From: an uncultured Bacteroides sp.
GTDB lineage: Bacteria; Bacteroidota; Bacteroidia; Bacteroidales; Bacteroidaceae
Assembly (NCBI RefSeq): GCF_963678425.1
Contig: NZ_OY782855.1
Coordinates: 1,364,001-1,428,000 of the forward strand
Reading direction: 5' to 3'
DNA: 64,000 nucleotides
The position numbers were made by a program, and so were the translations under genes. The notes under the pieces are model-generated. The model ran no database searches. It was not told the DNA's origin and was given only the letters and a program-made list of their open reading frames with translations. Shown piece after piece: positions 1 to 8,828 of this stretch (its first letter is position 1; the number at the start of each line of letters is the position of its first letter).

Positions 1-1221
1 ATGGATATTTGGTTTGCTACAATAGTTACATGCTTTATTTATTTTATAATTCCTTTTATTGTTGATCAACGCCCTTTTACACCGCACTCTGTTTTAGGAA
101 AACTATTAGCATTCGATCGTTCACAAGACGAGATAACTGCTTCATTGCCTTCTTTTCACGTAATCTGGGCATTTATAGCCGCGCGCTATTTTGCAATCAG
201 CCTTAAAAAACTTAAATGGTTCTGGTACTTACTTGCCATATTGATTTCCATCAGTTGCATAACTACAGGCAATCACTCTTTACTTGATGTAATCGCAGGT
301 GGAATAATGTTTGCAATGGTTGTTTACAGAATTCAAATCTGGAACTACATCCGTATACAGTCGGAATGCATAGCCAACAGCTGGATGGAATGGAGATGGG
401 GGCCGGTAAGACTTATCAATCATGGCTTTTATGCCGGTGCTGCCGGATTTGTCGGAGCATTGATAGTAGGATCGTTTATGGGCAGCCACTATGCATTCAT
501 TGTTTTCTTATTATGCACCATGGCTATTATTGGAGCAGGGCTCTGGGCTCAGTTTGTGGAAGGATCTTCCAAATTACAAAGACCGTATGGTTATTATGGA
601 AGTGTAATTGGGGTGTTTACCGGTTGTATACTAGTTACTATCTTTTTCCCAATCAATTTCTATGTATTGTTCGCAGCATTTACCGTTGCAGCTCCCTGGG
701 TTCAGATATTAGGTCGCCTGCGTTGCCTGGTTCAGGGTTGCTGTCATGGAAAGCCATCAGAAGATTGGATTGGAATAAGGTTCACGCAGCCCTATTCAAG
801 GGTGAACAAAATTTCAGGATTAAAAGGCGCAGCCTTACATCCTTCTCAACTCTATTCAATCGGAACTAATTTAGTAACTGGTCTGGCGTTAATCAGATTA
901 TTAAATCTTGAAATGCCGGCTACGTTTATTATTGGGATATATTTCATTTTAAATGGTCTGGGGCGGTTTGTAGAGGAGTCTTTTCGTGGAGAAGCACAAA
1001 CTCCTTACTGGGCCGGGATGAGAATATATCAGTGGATTGCAATAGTTTGTATTCTCTTTGGAGCCGTCATGACTACCCTTTCAAATACAAAAATGACAGT
1101 TTTCCAATTTAACTTGCATGCTCTGTATTGGGCAATAGCATTAGGTATTATTGCCATAATAGCCTACGGGGTTGATTTCCCCTCATCGAACCGTCGTTTT
1201 GCTCGTTTAACCAGTGCGTAA
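1..1221 (+). CDS. PAP2 phosphatase / Lgt-like fusion membrane protein (5' end probably cut by window edge)
   Basis: This multi-pass membrane protein joins two lipid-related domains. The N-terminal part carries PAP2 (phosphatidic acid phosphatase type 2) motifs: RP at residues 24-25, SLPSFH at 48-53 and NHSLLD at 91-96 with His92 and Asp96. The C-terminal half resembles prolipoprotein diacylglyceryl transferase (Lgt): GRLRC at 238-242, GCCHG at 246-250, HPSQLY from 280 and GRFVEESFR at 321-329. The usual Lgt Asn in the GRxxN motif is Cys here, as in Lgt-like proteins with a CCHG motif, so transferase activity is uncertain. The ATG is the first base of the window, and PAP2 proteins normally have helices before the first motif, so the true start probably lies upstream. 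A role in lipid or lipoprotein processing at the inner membrane is inferred. Confidence 0.75.
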   Translation: MDIWFATIVTCFIYFIIPFIVDQRPFTPHSVLGKLLAFDRSQDEITASLPSFHVIWAFIAARYFAISLKKLKWFWYLLAILISISCITTGNHSLLDVIAGGIMFAMVVYRIQIWNYIRIQSECIANSWMEWRWGPVRLINHGFYAGAAGFVGALIVGSFMGSHYAFIVFLLCTMAIIGAGLWAQFVEGSSKLQRPYGYYGSVIGVFTGCILVTIFFPINFYVLFAAFTVAAPWVQILGRLRCLVQGCCHGKPSEDWIGIRFTQPYSRVNKISGLKGAALHPSQLYSIGTNLVTGLALIRLLNLEMPATFIIGIYFILNGLGRFVEESFRGEAQTPYWAGMRIYQWIAIVCILFGAVMTTLSNTKMTVFQFNLHALYWAIALGIIAIIAYGVDFPSSNRRFARLTSA

Positions 1222-1404
1222 AGATGGAATGATGTATTCATATCAATAATTTACATGCAATTCTCTTAGAAACGAATTTGTTATGAGAACTACTCCCGGG
1301 AAATGTATGAGACTTGCCTGTCTTAAATGCTAAGAAATCCTTTATTGGAGGGATAATCTGTATTCTATTTGGAAATTTAAGATAATATATAAAGAACAGC
1401 TTAT

Positions 1405-2526
1405 ATGAAAAGACCAAAAATATCCAGAATTTTATTCTTAATCATCCTGCTGCCTGCTTTGCTCTTTTTTATCAAATCATGTGAAATGCCGGCAACAAGT
1501 TTTGATGATCAGGAGAATGCCAGATACTTTGAAAAAGCTCAAAAGGTGAACTCGCCTCAGCTCGATTCAACAGTCAAAGTAATGACATGGAATATACGTT
1601 TCGGCATTGGCAGAGGACCATGGTTTGGCGATGCTTGTGGCTACAAAGTTATATACTCGGCAAATGAAATTATAAGCAATCTGAAACTTATTGCCGAAAA
1701 GATCAATCTTGTAAAGCCTGATATTCTGCTTCTTCAGGAAGTGGATATAAAATCAACACGTTCGGCTTATATCAACGAACTCAATTGGCTACTGGATAAC
1801 ACCTATTTTAATTATGCCGTTTACGGATCACAGTGGAAAGCACAATTTATCCCTAGCGATGGGCTCGGGAGAATGGATGAAGGAAATGCTATTCTTTCGC
1901 GGTGGCCTATCAGTGATGCAATAAGAATACAACTTACTCTGAGAACAGATCAAGGTGCTGCAGAGAGATACTTTTATGAACGCTGCTGTATGGTAAAAGC
2001 CAGAATTGAGATTCCGGGATTTGAGAATCTATATGTAGTCAACATTCATGCTTCTGCTTTTGCAACTGATGATACAAAGCACCAGCATTTGGTTGAATTT
2101 AAAGATGAGCTCGACCATCTCTCTGCCAGCGGATCCATGTTCGTGGCCGGTGGAGACCTGAACACTCTTCCTCCGGGAAGTGATTCAACAGATTATTGCA
2201 TGGAGGATATGTGTCCGGACGAATCGTATCACCATCCAGGCGACAATCCAATGCACAAGGACGGAAGTAATTATACTCCCGAAAAAGAATGGCTGCAGCC
2301 TATTTATTCCGAGTTCAAAAGTGTTATCCCTTTGAATGAATATCTGCAGAACCAACAGATCTATTTTACTCATACTACTCGTCCTGAACATTTCTGGGAC
2401 CGAACGCTGGATTATCTGTTTACTAACAACCGATGGCGAAGCGGTGCAACTGTTGTCCATCAGGATTTCACAAAAGAATCGGACCATGTTCCTGTTAGCG
2501 GAGAACTGATACTCATAAAAAAGTAA
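1405..2526 (+). CDS. Endonuclease/exonuclease/phosphatase (EEP) family protein
   Basis: This is a 373-aa secreted or membrane-anchored member of the EEP fold, the Mg-dependent DNase I/exonuclease III/phosphodiesterase family. It shows the family motifs in order: MTWNIRFG (Asn63), LLLQEVD (metal-ligand Glu112), VNIHASAF, AGGDLNT and the terminal SDHVPV with the catalytic Asp-His. Residues 8-24 are hydrophobic and followed by Cys26 (IKSC), a poor lipobox, so it is either membrane-anchored or a lipoprotein. The substrate cannot be read from sequence; nucleic acid, phospholipid and inositol phosphate are all possible in this fold. It stands alone, 183 bp after the preceding gene. Confidence 0.85.
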   Translation: MKRPKISRILFLIILLPALLFFIKSCEMPATSFDDQENARYFEKAQKVNSPQLDSTVKVMTWNIRFGIGRGPWFGDACGYKVIYSANEIISNLKLIAEKINLVKPDILLLQEVDIKSTRSAYINELNWLLDNTYFNYAVYGSQWKAQFIPSDGLGRMDEGNAILSRWPISDAIRIQLTLRTDQGAAERYFYERCCMVKARIEIPGFENLYVVNIHASAFATDDTKHQHLVEFKDELDHLSASGSMFVAGGDLNTLPPGSDSTDYCMEDMCPDESYHHPGDNPMHKDGSNYTPEKEWLQPIYSEFKSVIPLNEYLQNQQIYFTHTTRPEHFWDRTLDYLFTNNRWRSGATVVHQDFTKESDHVPVSGELILIKK

Positions 2527-2577
2527 TAAGTTGACTTTAGATATTGAGAATAAATGTTTATTAAAGCAAGAAAGCCC

Positions 2578-3369
2578 ATGAAAACATATAAATTCTATAT
2601 TTCAATCTTAATTCTGTTTCTGCTTACCAGTCTAATCTCAGCACAGGATACTACTCTTCGTGACAGATGGAGTAACAACACAGCCTTTTTAATGCCTGCC
2701 GGTAAATGGGAAAGCGGCATATCGCAATCCTTTCGATATGGTTTGAATAAAAGGTTGGAGCTCAGATCAAATGCAATCATATTACCCATATTTCCAAATG
2801 CAGGTATAAAGATTGGGCTTGGAAGAAGAAAGGGATTTCTTTTTGCAAGTGAACATTCCGTAAGCTATCCCACCCTTTTTCTGAATACGGTTAGCTTTAA
2901 AGGTACAGGCGGACTTATCTCCCCTCAATTCCATTTTCCTTTTATATTATCAGTAAGTAATTCACTGATAGTTACCAAGCTGATAGGCAGTGCATCCCTC
3001 CTATCTGCTGATGCAGGCATAAGCTTTGCTATAAGAAACAATAAACCGGATTATCAGTCGACAATTGATTTGCCATTATTATATCCACGAATGGCTCATT
3101 TTTATGAAGGTGCATCCGTGAAGACCGGCTTATCGTTTAAGAGTCTTATTTTCCAGAAACTATTTTACGAAGAAAATATGCAACTGTTTTGTATCACACG
3201 TAGCAGAGATAACCTGTTTGCTGAGAATTCCGGAACTATTATGTGGGCGGTTTGCAAATCAATACGGTTAAAAGGGGGATATACACTTTCCTGGGGCAGA
3301 TATCCCTTTGGAAATCATATCCAGATGTGGCCCACATTTGATATTGTATTCGGGAGTAAAGTAAAATAG
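2578..3369 (+). CDS. Hypothetical exported protein
   Basis: I do not recognise a named family. The protein starts with a typical signal peptide (MKTYKF, a hydrophobic stretch, then ISAQ) and the remainder alternates short polar and hydrophobic segments with many Gly and aromatic residues, as in outer-membrane beta-barrels or periplasmic beta proteins. An in-frame ATG at 2554 would add eight residues before the signal peptide; the 2578 start gives a canonical n-region and is preferred. It follows the EEP-family gene by about 50 bp and may be co-transcribed with it. Function unknown. Confidence 0.6.
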   Translation: MKTYKFYISILILFLLTSLISAQDTTLRDRWSNNTAFLMPAGKWESGISQSFRYGLNKRLELRSNAIILPIFPNAGIKIGLGRRKGFLFASEHSVSYPTLFLNTVSFKGTGGLISPQFHFPFILSVSNSLIVTKLIGSASLLSADAGISFAIRNNKPDYQSTIDLPLLYPRMAHFYEGASVKTGLSFKSLIFQKLFYEENMQLFCITRSRDNLFAENSGTIMWAVCKSIRLKGGYTLSWGRYPFGNHIQMWPTFDIVFGSKVK

Positions 3370-3421
3370 CTTTCAATGCTTTTAAAGCTATCAATTATAT
3401 AATCATCAAATTAATTACATC

Positions 3422-3826
3422 ATGGAAAAAGCCAAAAACTTCACACACGTTTACGGATACATTGTATGTATCATATCTGTTATTGTTTTTCTTAGTTGTG
3501 TAACTTCTCTTGTTAATGCAGTAATGAACAGAATAGATCCTATTCATTCAACTTATGATTCACAAAATCTGGCTTCTTTCGAGGCATACAAGCTCGACCA
3601 GGTAAAATCATTCAATGTAAGGGAAGGCGAACAAAAAAAAGAGATACCTAATGACCTGGAACTACGGAAAATCTATGAAGCTTTAAAGCAGGAAAAGATT
3701 GATCGGGCTAATTTTGAATCAAACAAATCAATTACTGTAAGTAGTGTGCTAATTATACTTAGCATTGGCTTCTTCGTAACACATTGGCATATTGCACGTA
3801 AAAACATTCATAAAGCCGAAGAATAA
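3422..3826 (+). CDS. Hypothetical protein with two transmembrane segments
   Basis: A 134-aa protein with one hydrophobic helix near residues 9-35 and another near 103-122, separated by a charged loop of about 65 residues rich in Lys, Glu and Asp. This topology puts the loop on one side of the inner membrane and a short Lys/His tail on the other. No family recognised. It lies 52 bp downstream of the exported protein ending at 3369 and probably belongs to the same transcript. Confidence 0.6.
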   Translation: MEKAKNFTHVYGYIVCIISVIVFLSCVTSLVNAVMNRIDPIHSTYDSQNLASFEAYKLDQVKSFNVREGEQKKEIPNDLELRKIYEALKQEKIDRANFESNKSITVSSVLIILSIGFFVTHWHIARKNIHKAEE

Positions 3827-3987
3827 TATCCATTAAAAAATATTATATAACTTTTCCCTCAATAGCTTGCATATTCCATATTTTTTATCGTATATTGTCT
3901 TTCTATAATAAGGATTGAAAACAATGGATAAATTATCAATATAATATATTCATTCAAGAAAAATAAGATTAGTATTTATCAATTAAA

Positions 3988-3994
3988 AAGGAGG
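3988..3994 (+). promoter_or_regulatory. Strong Shine-Dalgarno AAGGAGG
   Basis: AAGGAGG ends five bases before the ATG at 4000, within a longer A-rich run. Near-perfect Shine-Dalgarno sites are rare in this window, where most starts have only AT-rich leaders, so this one both fixes the start and suggests high translation of the CDGSH protein. Confidence 0.8.
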
Positions 3995-3999
3995 ACATT

Positions 4000-4236
4000 A
4001 TGGAACCTAAAATGGCTAAAAAAGGACCTTATGCAGTAGAACTGGAAGCTGGGAAGAAATATCACTGGTGTACTTGTGGTGCCAGTAAAAATCAACCTTT
4101 TTGTGATGGCTCTCATGCAGGAACAAAGTTTACACCTATAGCTTTTACACCGGAGAAATCGGGAAAGGCCTTTTTGTGTGGATGTAAGAGAACAAAAAAT
4201 CCTCCGTATTGTGATGGCAAGCATTCAGAACTTTAA
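4000..4236 (+). CDS. Double CDGSH-type iron-sulfur protein
   Basis: A 78-aa soluble protein made of two tandem CDGSH (mitoNEET-type) zinc-finger-like motifs. Each binds a 2Fe-2S cluster through three Cys and one His. Motif 1 uses Cys24, Cys26, Cys35 and His39; motif 2 uses Cys60, Cys62, Cys71 and His75. The consensus C-x-C-x2-S/T-x3-P-x-C-D-G-S/A/T-H fits closely, with CDGKH in the second copy. Such proteins are redox-active cluster carriers; the partner is not evident from the neighbours. The gene is monocistronic, with a strong Shine-Dalgarno in front and a rho-independent terminator behind. Confidence 0.93.
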   Translation: MEPKMAKKGPYAVELEAGKKYHWCTCGASKNQPFCDGSHAGTKFTPIAFTPEKSGKAFLCGCKRTKNPPYCDGKHSEL

Positions 4237-4269
4237 TCATTTAAAAGAATTACTTATATTCTTAATATG

Positions 4270-4302
4270 GCCTTTGACTTAATTAATCAAAGGCTTTTTT
4301 TA
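4270..4302 (+). terminator. Rho-independent terminator after the CDGSH gene
   Basis: GCCTTTGA (4270-4277) pairs perfectly with TCAAAGGC (4287-4294) across a 9-nt loop and is followed by a run of T. It ends the CDGSH transcript. Confidence 0.85.
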
Positions 4303-4448
4303 TTGGTTTATTTACCAACACCCTTATAAATGCTCTGATAGAAACCTCTGATTGCACATTTTATAGATCGGATGCAATGAACAAACTCCGGAATATTATT
4401 GTTAAATCACGTAATTTGATAGAGTAAATTATCTAAAACACAAAAGAA

Positions 4449-5282
4449 ATGAACGAACAGAATTTAAATAAAACAGAAGAATCATTTGATAACTCAGAGC
4501 AAATGCCAGTGCTGTTTGTTGGACACGGAAGTCCGATGAATGCTATTGAAGAAAATGAATTTGTAGCCGGCTGGCGAAACATAAGCAAATTAATACCAAA
4601 GCCAAATGCTATTTTATGTGTATCGGCTCATTGGGTAACAAAAGGAACTTATGTTACGGCAATGGAGAAGCCGAAGACAATTCACGACTTTGGAGGTTTC
4701 CCTGAAGAATTGTTTGAGATTCAGTATCCGGCACCCGGAAGTAACGAACTTGCTAAAAAAACAAAGAGTCTAATCACGAAAGCTACTGTTAGTCTGGACT
4801 ATGAATGGGGCCTCGACCACGGTTGCTGGAGTGTTATAAGACATCTTTATCCGAATGCTGACATTCCAATTATTCAACTGAGTCTGGATTATCACCAAAC
4901 TCCTCAATATCATTACGAGTTGGCAAAAGAACTTTCATCGCTTCGCAAAAAGGGAGTGTTGATTGTGGGCAGTGGAAATATGGTTCACAATCTTAGAATG
5001 GTAAATTGGGACAAACTAAACGATACGGAATACGGTTATGACTGGGCAATTGAGGCTATTGAAAAGATGAAAAAATACATCCTTGCAAACGATCATCAGT
5101 CACTGATAGATTATAAGTTACAAAGAGATGCGTTTAAACTGGCTATTCCAACAGCTGAACACTATTTGCCGATGCTTTATGCGCTGGCACTAAAAAAAGA
5201 AGATGAGAAGGTGAGCTTCTTCAATGATAAAACAGTGGCTGGTGCACTTGCCATGACCTCTTTTATCATTGAGAAAAAGTAA
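4449..5282 (+). CDS. ygiD: 4,5-DOPA-extradiol-dioxygenase-like protein (YgiD family)
   Basis: A 277-aa class III (LigB-type) extradiol dioxygenase of the YgiD/DODA group, which opens catechol rings such as L-DOPA using one active-site metal. His26 (VGHGSPM), His61 (SAHW) and His124 (LDHGCW) match the family's conserved histidines, and a further His lies in the C-terminal AEHYLP motif. The conserved HDFGGFPEELFEIQYPAPGS segment is present from residue 79. Length is normal. The physiological substrate in Bacteroides is unknown. A second in-frame Met at residue 19 is possible, but the upstream start is kept. Confidence 0.88.
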   Translation: MNEQNLNKTEESFDNSEQMPVLFVGHGSPMNAIEENEFVAGWRNISKLIPKPNAILCVSAHWVTKGTYVTAMEKPKTIHDFGGFPEELFEIQYPAPGSNELAKKTKSLITKATVSLDYEWGLDHGCWSVIRHLYPNADIPIIQLSLDYHQTPQYHYELAKELSSLRKKGVLIVGSGNMVHNLRMVNWDKLNDTEYGYDWAIEAIEKMKKYILANDHQSLIDYKLQRDAFKLAIPTAEHYLPMLYALALKKEDEKVSFFNDKTVAGALAMTSFIIEKK

Positions 5283-5667
5283 GCCAATATTCAGAAAAAG
5301 ATCATAGCATTAACAGTGAAATATTAATGCGGCCCGACAGATTGGCTTAAGAAAGGTTCAATTGGCTAAAGATACAGGTATATTAAACGAATAGAACTAA
5401 TTACATAAGCCAAAATAAAAGCAATAATCTGTAATATACAGTAGACTCTATTTGTTTAAGGTCTACTCCTTGCATTATATAAGAGTAGACTTATTTAATA
5501 TAAGGAGTACATCTTATATCTATTTATTCACCAATCATTTGCTTAACATTGGTTACATATTTACTAAACATCGGTTATAAAACAGGAAAGTAAAGTAACA
5601 AAACGGATTAACTATTGCAAAAAAGAAAATAAACTCTTACATTCGCCCATAAACATTTAAACACACA
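5283..5667. other. Intergenic region with hairpins
   Basis: No gene is seen in these 385 bases. The region holds three copies of a GTCTAC-type arm (5440-5490, listed separately) and one ATTCACCAAT motif at 5526-5535 that recurs near 23474 and 59719. Confidence 0.6.
5440..5490 (+). promoter_or_regulatory. Mutually exclusive hairpins (terminator or attenuator candidate)
   Basis: GTCTACTC at 5461-5468 can pair perfectly with GAGTAGAC at 5483-5490, or its first seven bases can pair with AGTAGAC at 5440-5446. The two stems cannot form together. The downstream stem is followed by TTATTTAATA, a weak U-tract, so it may simply terminate the ygiD transcript. Confidence 0.4.
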
Positions 5668-6945
5668 ATGGAATTTGCAATAATTTTGCTTCTCTTAGTT
5701 CTCAACGGAGTCTTTGCCATGTACGAAATCTCATTAGTGTCCTCCAGTAAAGCCCGGTTGGAAACATTGGCAGGAAAAGGAAATCCGTCGGCCCAAGGTG
5801 TGCTCAAACAATTGGAGAAACCGGAAAAGTTTCTTTCCACCATTCAAATAGGGATTACTCTTATCGGAATTATATCCGGTGCTTTTGGTGGAGTAGCCAT
5901 TGCGCATAAAGTCACTCCGCTTTTTAAAATGATTCCCGGAGCAGAAGTTTATGCAAGCAATCTTGCATTAGTCACTACGGTAGCTGTTATCACCTATTTA
6001 TCCCTTATTATTGGCGAACTTGTTCCAAAGTCCATTGGACTATCAAACCCGGAGAAGGTTGCAACAACACTGTTTCCTTTCATGTCTGTAGTTACTAAAG
6101 TCACCTTCCCATTCGTATATCTGCTCAGTGTATCAACAAGGCTGCTGAACAAAATTCTTGGAATAAAGGGACACGAACGCATCATCACGCAGGAAGAGCT
6201 GAAAGTAATTCTTCACCAAAGCTCTGAACAGGGAATTATTGATAAAGACGAAACAAACATGCTGAGGGATGTGTTCCGTTTTGCCGATAAACGTGCTAAC
6301 GAACTAATGACGCACCGCACTGACACAGTTTTTCTTCACACTGACTATACCCAGCAAGAAGTGCTGGAGATTATTGACCAGAAACATTTCAGTAATTATC
6401 TGCTCACAGATAGTTCACAAGAAGAGTTAATCGGAGTGGTATCGGTAAAAAATATTATCACAATGATTGGAAATGAGCGCGAATTTAACCTGATAAGTAT
6501 TGCGCAATCTCCACTCTTTATTCCGGAAAGTCTGTATGCAAAGAAAGTGCTGGAATTGTTCAAGAAGAACAAAAATAAGTTTGGCGTGGTGGTCAATGAA
6601 TATGGCGGCATTGAAGGTATTATTACACTGCACGATCTCACCGAAAGTATTTTCGGAGATATTCTCGAAGAGAACGAAGTGGAAGAAGAATCGATTGTAA
6701 AACGAAAAGACGGCTCTTATCTGGTGGACGCATCTATGAATATTGGCGACTTTATGGAAGAAATGGGAATCATGTTTTATGATGACCTGGAAGGAGAAGA
6801 CTTCAATACACTGGGTGGCCTGGCAATGTTCTACATCGGACGTATACCTAAAGCCGGAGATATTTTTATCTATCAGAATCTTCAATTTGAGGTTATGGAT
6901 ATGGATAACGGAAGAGTAGACAAACTGTTAGTTAGTATCAAATAA
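5668..6945 (+). CDS. CNNM/CorC (HlyC)-type membrane protein with DUF21 and CBS domains
   Basis: A 425-aa inner-membrane protein of the hemolysin C/CorC-like family. The N-terminal DUF21 (CNNM) transmembrane domain covers about residues 1-185 and includes the EISLVSSSKARLE and GITLIGIISGAFGG segments. Two CBS domains follow (about 205-330, with VVNEYGGIEGIITLHDLTE closing the pair), then the CorC_HlyC C-terminal domain with FNTLGGLAMFYIGRIPKAGD. The CNNM family is linked to Mg/Co efflux or divalent-cation homeostasis, with CBS domains sensing nucleotides. Despite the name, haemolysis is not its likely function. It is followed 33 bp later by an NlpE-like lipoprotein gene. Confidence 0.92.
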   Translation: MEFAIILLLLVLNGVFAMYEISLVSSSKARLETLAGKGNPSAQGVLKQLEKPEKFLSTIQIGITLIGIISGAFGGVAIAHKVTPLFKMIPGAEVYASNLALVTTVAVITYLSLIIGELVPKSIGLSNPEKVATTLFPFMSVVTKVTFPFVYLLSVSTRLLNKILGIKGHERIITQEELKVILHQSSEQGIIDKDETNMLRDVFRFADKRANELMTHRTDTVFLHTDYTQQEVLEIIDQKHFSNYLLTDSSQEELIGVVSVKNIITMIGNEREFNLISIAQSPLFIPESLYAKKVLELFKKNKNKFGVVVNEYGGIEGIITLHDLTESIFGDILEENEVEEESIVKRKDGSYLVDASMNIGDFMEEMGIMFYDDLEGEDFNTLGGLAMFYIGRIPKAGDIFIYQNLQFEVMDMDNGRVDKLLVSIK

Positions 6946-6978
6946 AATCTTTTTAATTACATTAATCAAATTATTATC

Positions 6979-7455
6979 ATGAAAAAATTATTCTTTATCT
7001 TAGTCCTCGGGGCTATGGTTTCTTGCCAGCAAAAGGCGAAAGACGTTACAGCCACTGAAGGGGCAGCAAAAGACAGTACAGAAATGAAACTGGATCCTGC
7101 ATTGGGTGCATTGCAAACTAAAACCTTTGAAGGAGTTCTTCCATCACAAGGTAAAGGGCTTCGTTACACACTTACCGTGAAAATACAGGAAAAGAGCGAC
7201 AACGGACAGTATGAGCTGCTTAGAACCTATATTGAAGGAAACGAAGGAAAGGATCTTACATACGTAACCAAAGGTACAGTTAAAACTATCCACGGAACAG
7301 AAGCTGACAAAAGAGCTATCGTATGGGAGTTAACACCTGAGAAAAATAAAGAAATAAGCTATTACCAGGTTGAGAGTGATAAAGTTATCATGCTTTCTCA
7401 GAAGATGAAAAAGACTCCGGACTGGAAAAAATACGTTCTTTCGCTGAAAAAATAA
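6979..7455 (+). CDS. NlpE-like lipoprotein
   Basis: A 158-aa lipoprotein with signal peptide MKKLFFILVLGAMVSC and lipidated Cys16. The mature part carries the NlpE N-terminal fold signature (FEGVLPSQGKGLRYTLTV followed by paired beta strands). E. coli NlpE is an outer-membrane lipoprotein that senses surface or copper stress and signals to Cpx. The CxxC metal motif of that protein is absent here (SQGK instead), so copper binding should not be assumed. It is probably co-transcribed with the CorC-like gene 33 bp upstream, and a terminator follows. Confidence 0.75.
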   Translation: MKKLFFILVLGAMVSCQQKAKDVTATEGAAKDSTEMKLDPALGALQTKTFEGVLPSQGKGLRYTLTVKIQEKSDNGQYELLRTYIEGNEGKDLTYVTKGTVKTIHGTEADKRAIVWELTPEKNKEISYYQVESDKVIMLSQKMKKTPDWKKYVLSLKK

Positions 7456-7470
7456 TATTACCTCAATCAA

Positions 7471-7505
7471 TGTGCAACTTTATTTCAGAAAGTTGCACAT
7501 TTTTT
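7471..7505 (+). terminator. Rho-independent terminator inside the 3' end of the opposite gene
   Basis: TGTGCAACTTT (7471-7481) pairs perfectly with AAAGTTGCACA (7489-7499) and six T follow. The stem overlaps the last codons and stop (7480-7482) of the minus-strand DUF6051-type gene, so the same bases encode that protein's C-terminus and end the NlpE transcript. The opposite strand has no U-tract. Confidence 0.85.
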
Positions 7506-8694
7506 CAAAAGCTTTTGTGAACTCTTTATCCACTGCATCGGCAATAGAAGTCAGTTCCGGGAAAGGATCTTCGTGTTTGTAGATGTATGGAAAGTCCAGA
7601 ATATCCACTTCAATTGGTATATCCCTTCTTATTCCCTGCAATGTATTGATAACTTCATAAGGCGGCACCACAGAGTCTTTTTCAAGGGTAACTGCAAGAA
7701 TGCGGTCGTGCATCTGACGAAAACGCTCTTCCCTGAAATCGGTAAAGATTTTATAATTCAACATACTGCGAAAGTTCACCGCTTCAGGACGTGAATCATT
7801 TAAATAAGTGGCAAGCACTTTGTCGCGTTTCATATGACTTTCCAGATGTTCCACCACATAAGAGTAAAGACTGACATTCGCTTCACTGTCTAATATAAAT
7901 TTAGAAACAGGAGAAAGCCGGTTGAATACCGCTCCGCCGCAAAACATACAGATTCGCGATTGGGAAAAGTATCCGTCTTTATTCGTCATCATCAGTACTT
8001 GTGCTAAAAGGCTTCCTATAGAATAAGAGAAAAAGTCGATTGAAGCATCAGGAGCAATATCTGAATGCTGACCGGCCTTAATGCTTTCCACTAAAGAAAT
8101 CACATCATAATAGGTTTGTAATCCCGACCAGATAAAACGTTGCGGTTTATTATGAAGCCGCGTACTGATGGCTACATTGGAAAGTGTAGAGCAAATTACT
8201 TCAGGATGTCTTTTCTTTCGCTGCTGACTGATGGCATACATTTGATGTGAGTCGCTCCAGCTCAGCGGAGCACGATCCATATGGAAGGCAATAGGGAAGA
8301 GTAAGACAGCCTTACCAGTTTTATCTACCAGTGTTTTGGCCCACGTAAGGTATTTAGCCCAATGTTTCTCATTGAATCCATGAAACAATAGAATGACCTT
8401 TTTTACCTTTTCATCTCCGGCTGGACGAAACAAATGATAACGGAAATGAATATTTTCCGGAATCTCTGCATCGTTCATATTCAACATTGTCTGAATAATA
8501 TCAGGTTCATAATCAGGATCATCTGATGAGCAGTACTCATACGTGTCATGATTATACTTCCCCCCAGGAAGTATATCCTTGAATTTAGAATCAAAATTGA
8601 AGTTGCGAACAATTACATTTTCATCAATTTTAATTTCCTCATCCTCATAATTAATCAGCTTTTTAAGCTTTGAGTGTAAATCAATATATTTCAT
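7480..8694 (-). CDS. DUF6051-type alpha/beta hydrolase-like protein
   Basis: A 404-aa cytoplasmic protein with an alpha/beta-hydrolase core. An LFHGFNEKHW oxyanion-hole region is followed by the nucleophile elbow FFSYSIGS, in which Ser225 sits in a SYSIG variant of the G-x-S-x-G motif. The protein matches my memory of the Bacteroidetes family DUF6051. A C-terminal HED near residue 374 could supply the catalytic His. The substrate is unknown and no signal peptide is visible. It is monocistronic, preceded by a TATATTTG -7 box (minus strand) and convergent with the NlpE-like gene. Confidence 0.75.
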   Translation of the reverse strand: MKYIDLHSKLKKLINYEDEEIKIDENVIVRNFNFDSKFKDILPGGKYNHDTYEYCSSDDPDYEPDIIQTMLNMNDAEIPENIHFRYHLFRPAGDEKVKKVILLFHGFNEKHWAKYLTWAKTLVDKTGKAVLLFPIAFHMDRAPLSWSDSHQMYAISQQRKKRHPEVICSTLSNVAISTRLHNKPQRFIWSGLQTYYDVISLVESIKAGQHSDIAPDASIDFFSYSIGSLLAQVLMMTNKDGYFSQSRICMFCGGAVFNRLSPVSKFILDSEANVSLYSYVVEHLESHMKRDKVLATYLNDSRPEAVNFRSMLNYKIFTDFREERFRQMHDRILAVTLEKDSVVPPYEVINTLQGIRRDIPIEVDILDFPYIYKHEDPFPELTSIADAVDKEFTKAFEKMCNFLK

Positions 8695-8736
8695 ATCAAA
8701 ACTTTTTTATTTGTTTATTACACACAATGTCACATA

Positions 8737-8744
8737 CAAATATA
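8737..8744 (-). promoter_or_regulatory. -7 box of the DUF6051-type gene
   Basis: On the minus strand the bases read TATATTTG, an exact match to the Bacteroides TAnnTTTG element, about 43 bp before the ATG at 8694. No clear -33 TTTG at standard spacing. Confidence 0.5.
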
Positions 8745-8828
8745 AAGATTTAATTTAGGATGGATAGAATCTCTGACAAACAAATTTATAAATAAAATAC
8801 TCTTTCGAAATCAGTAGCCTAATTTTGT

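Noticed and set aside
6396..6885. Long antisense open frames inside the CorC-like gene
   Set aside because: They lie wholly within a well-supported coding sequence and have compositions typical of antisense shadows.
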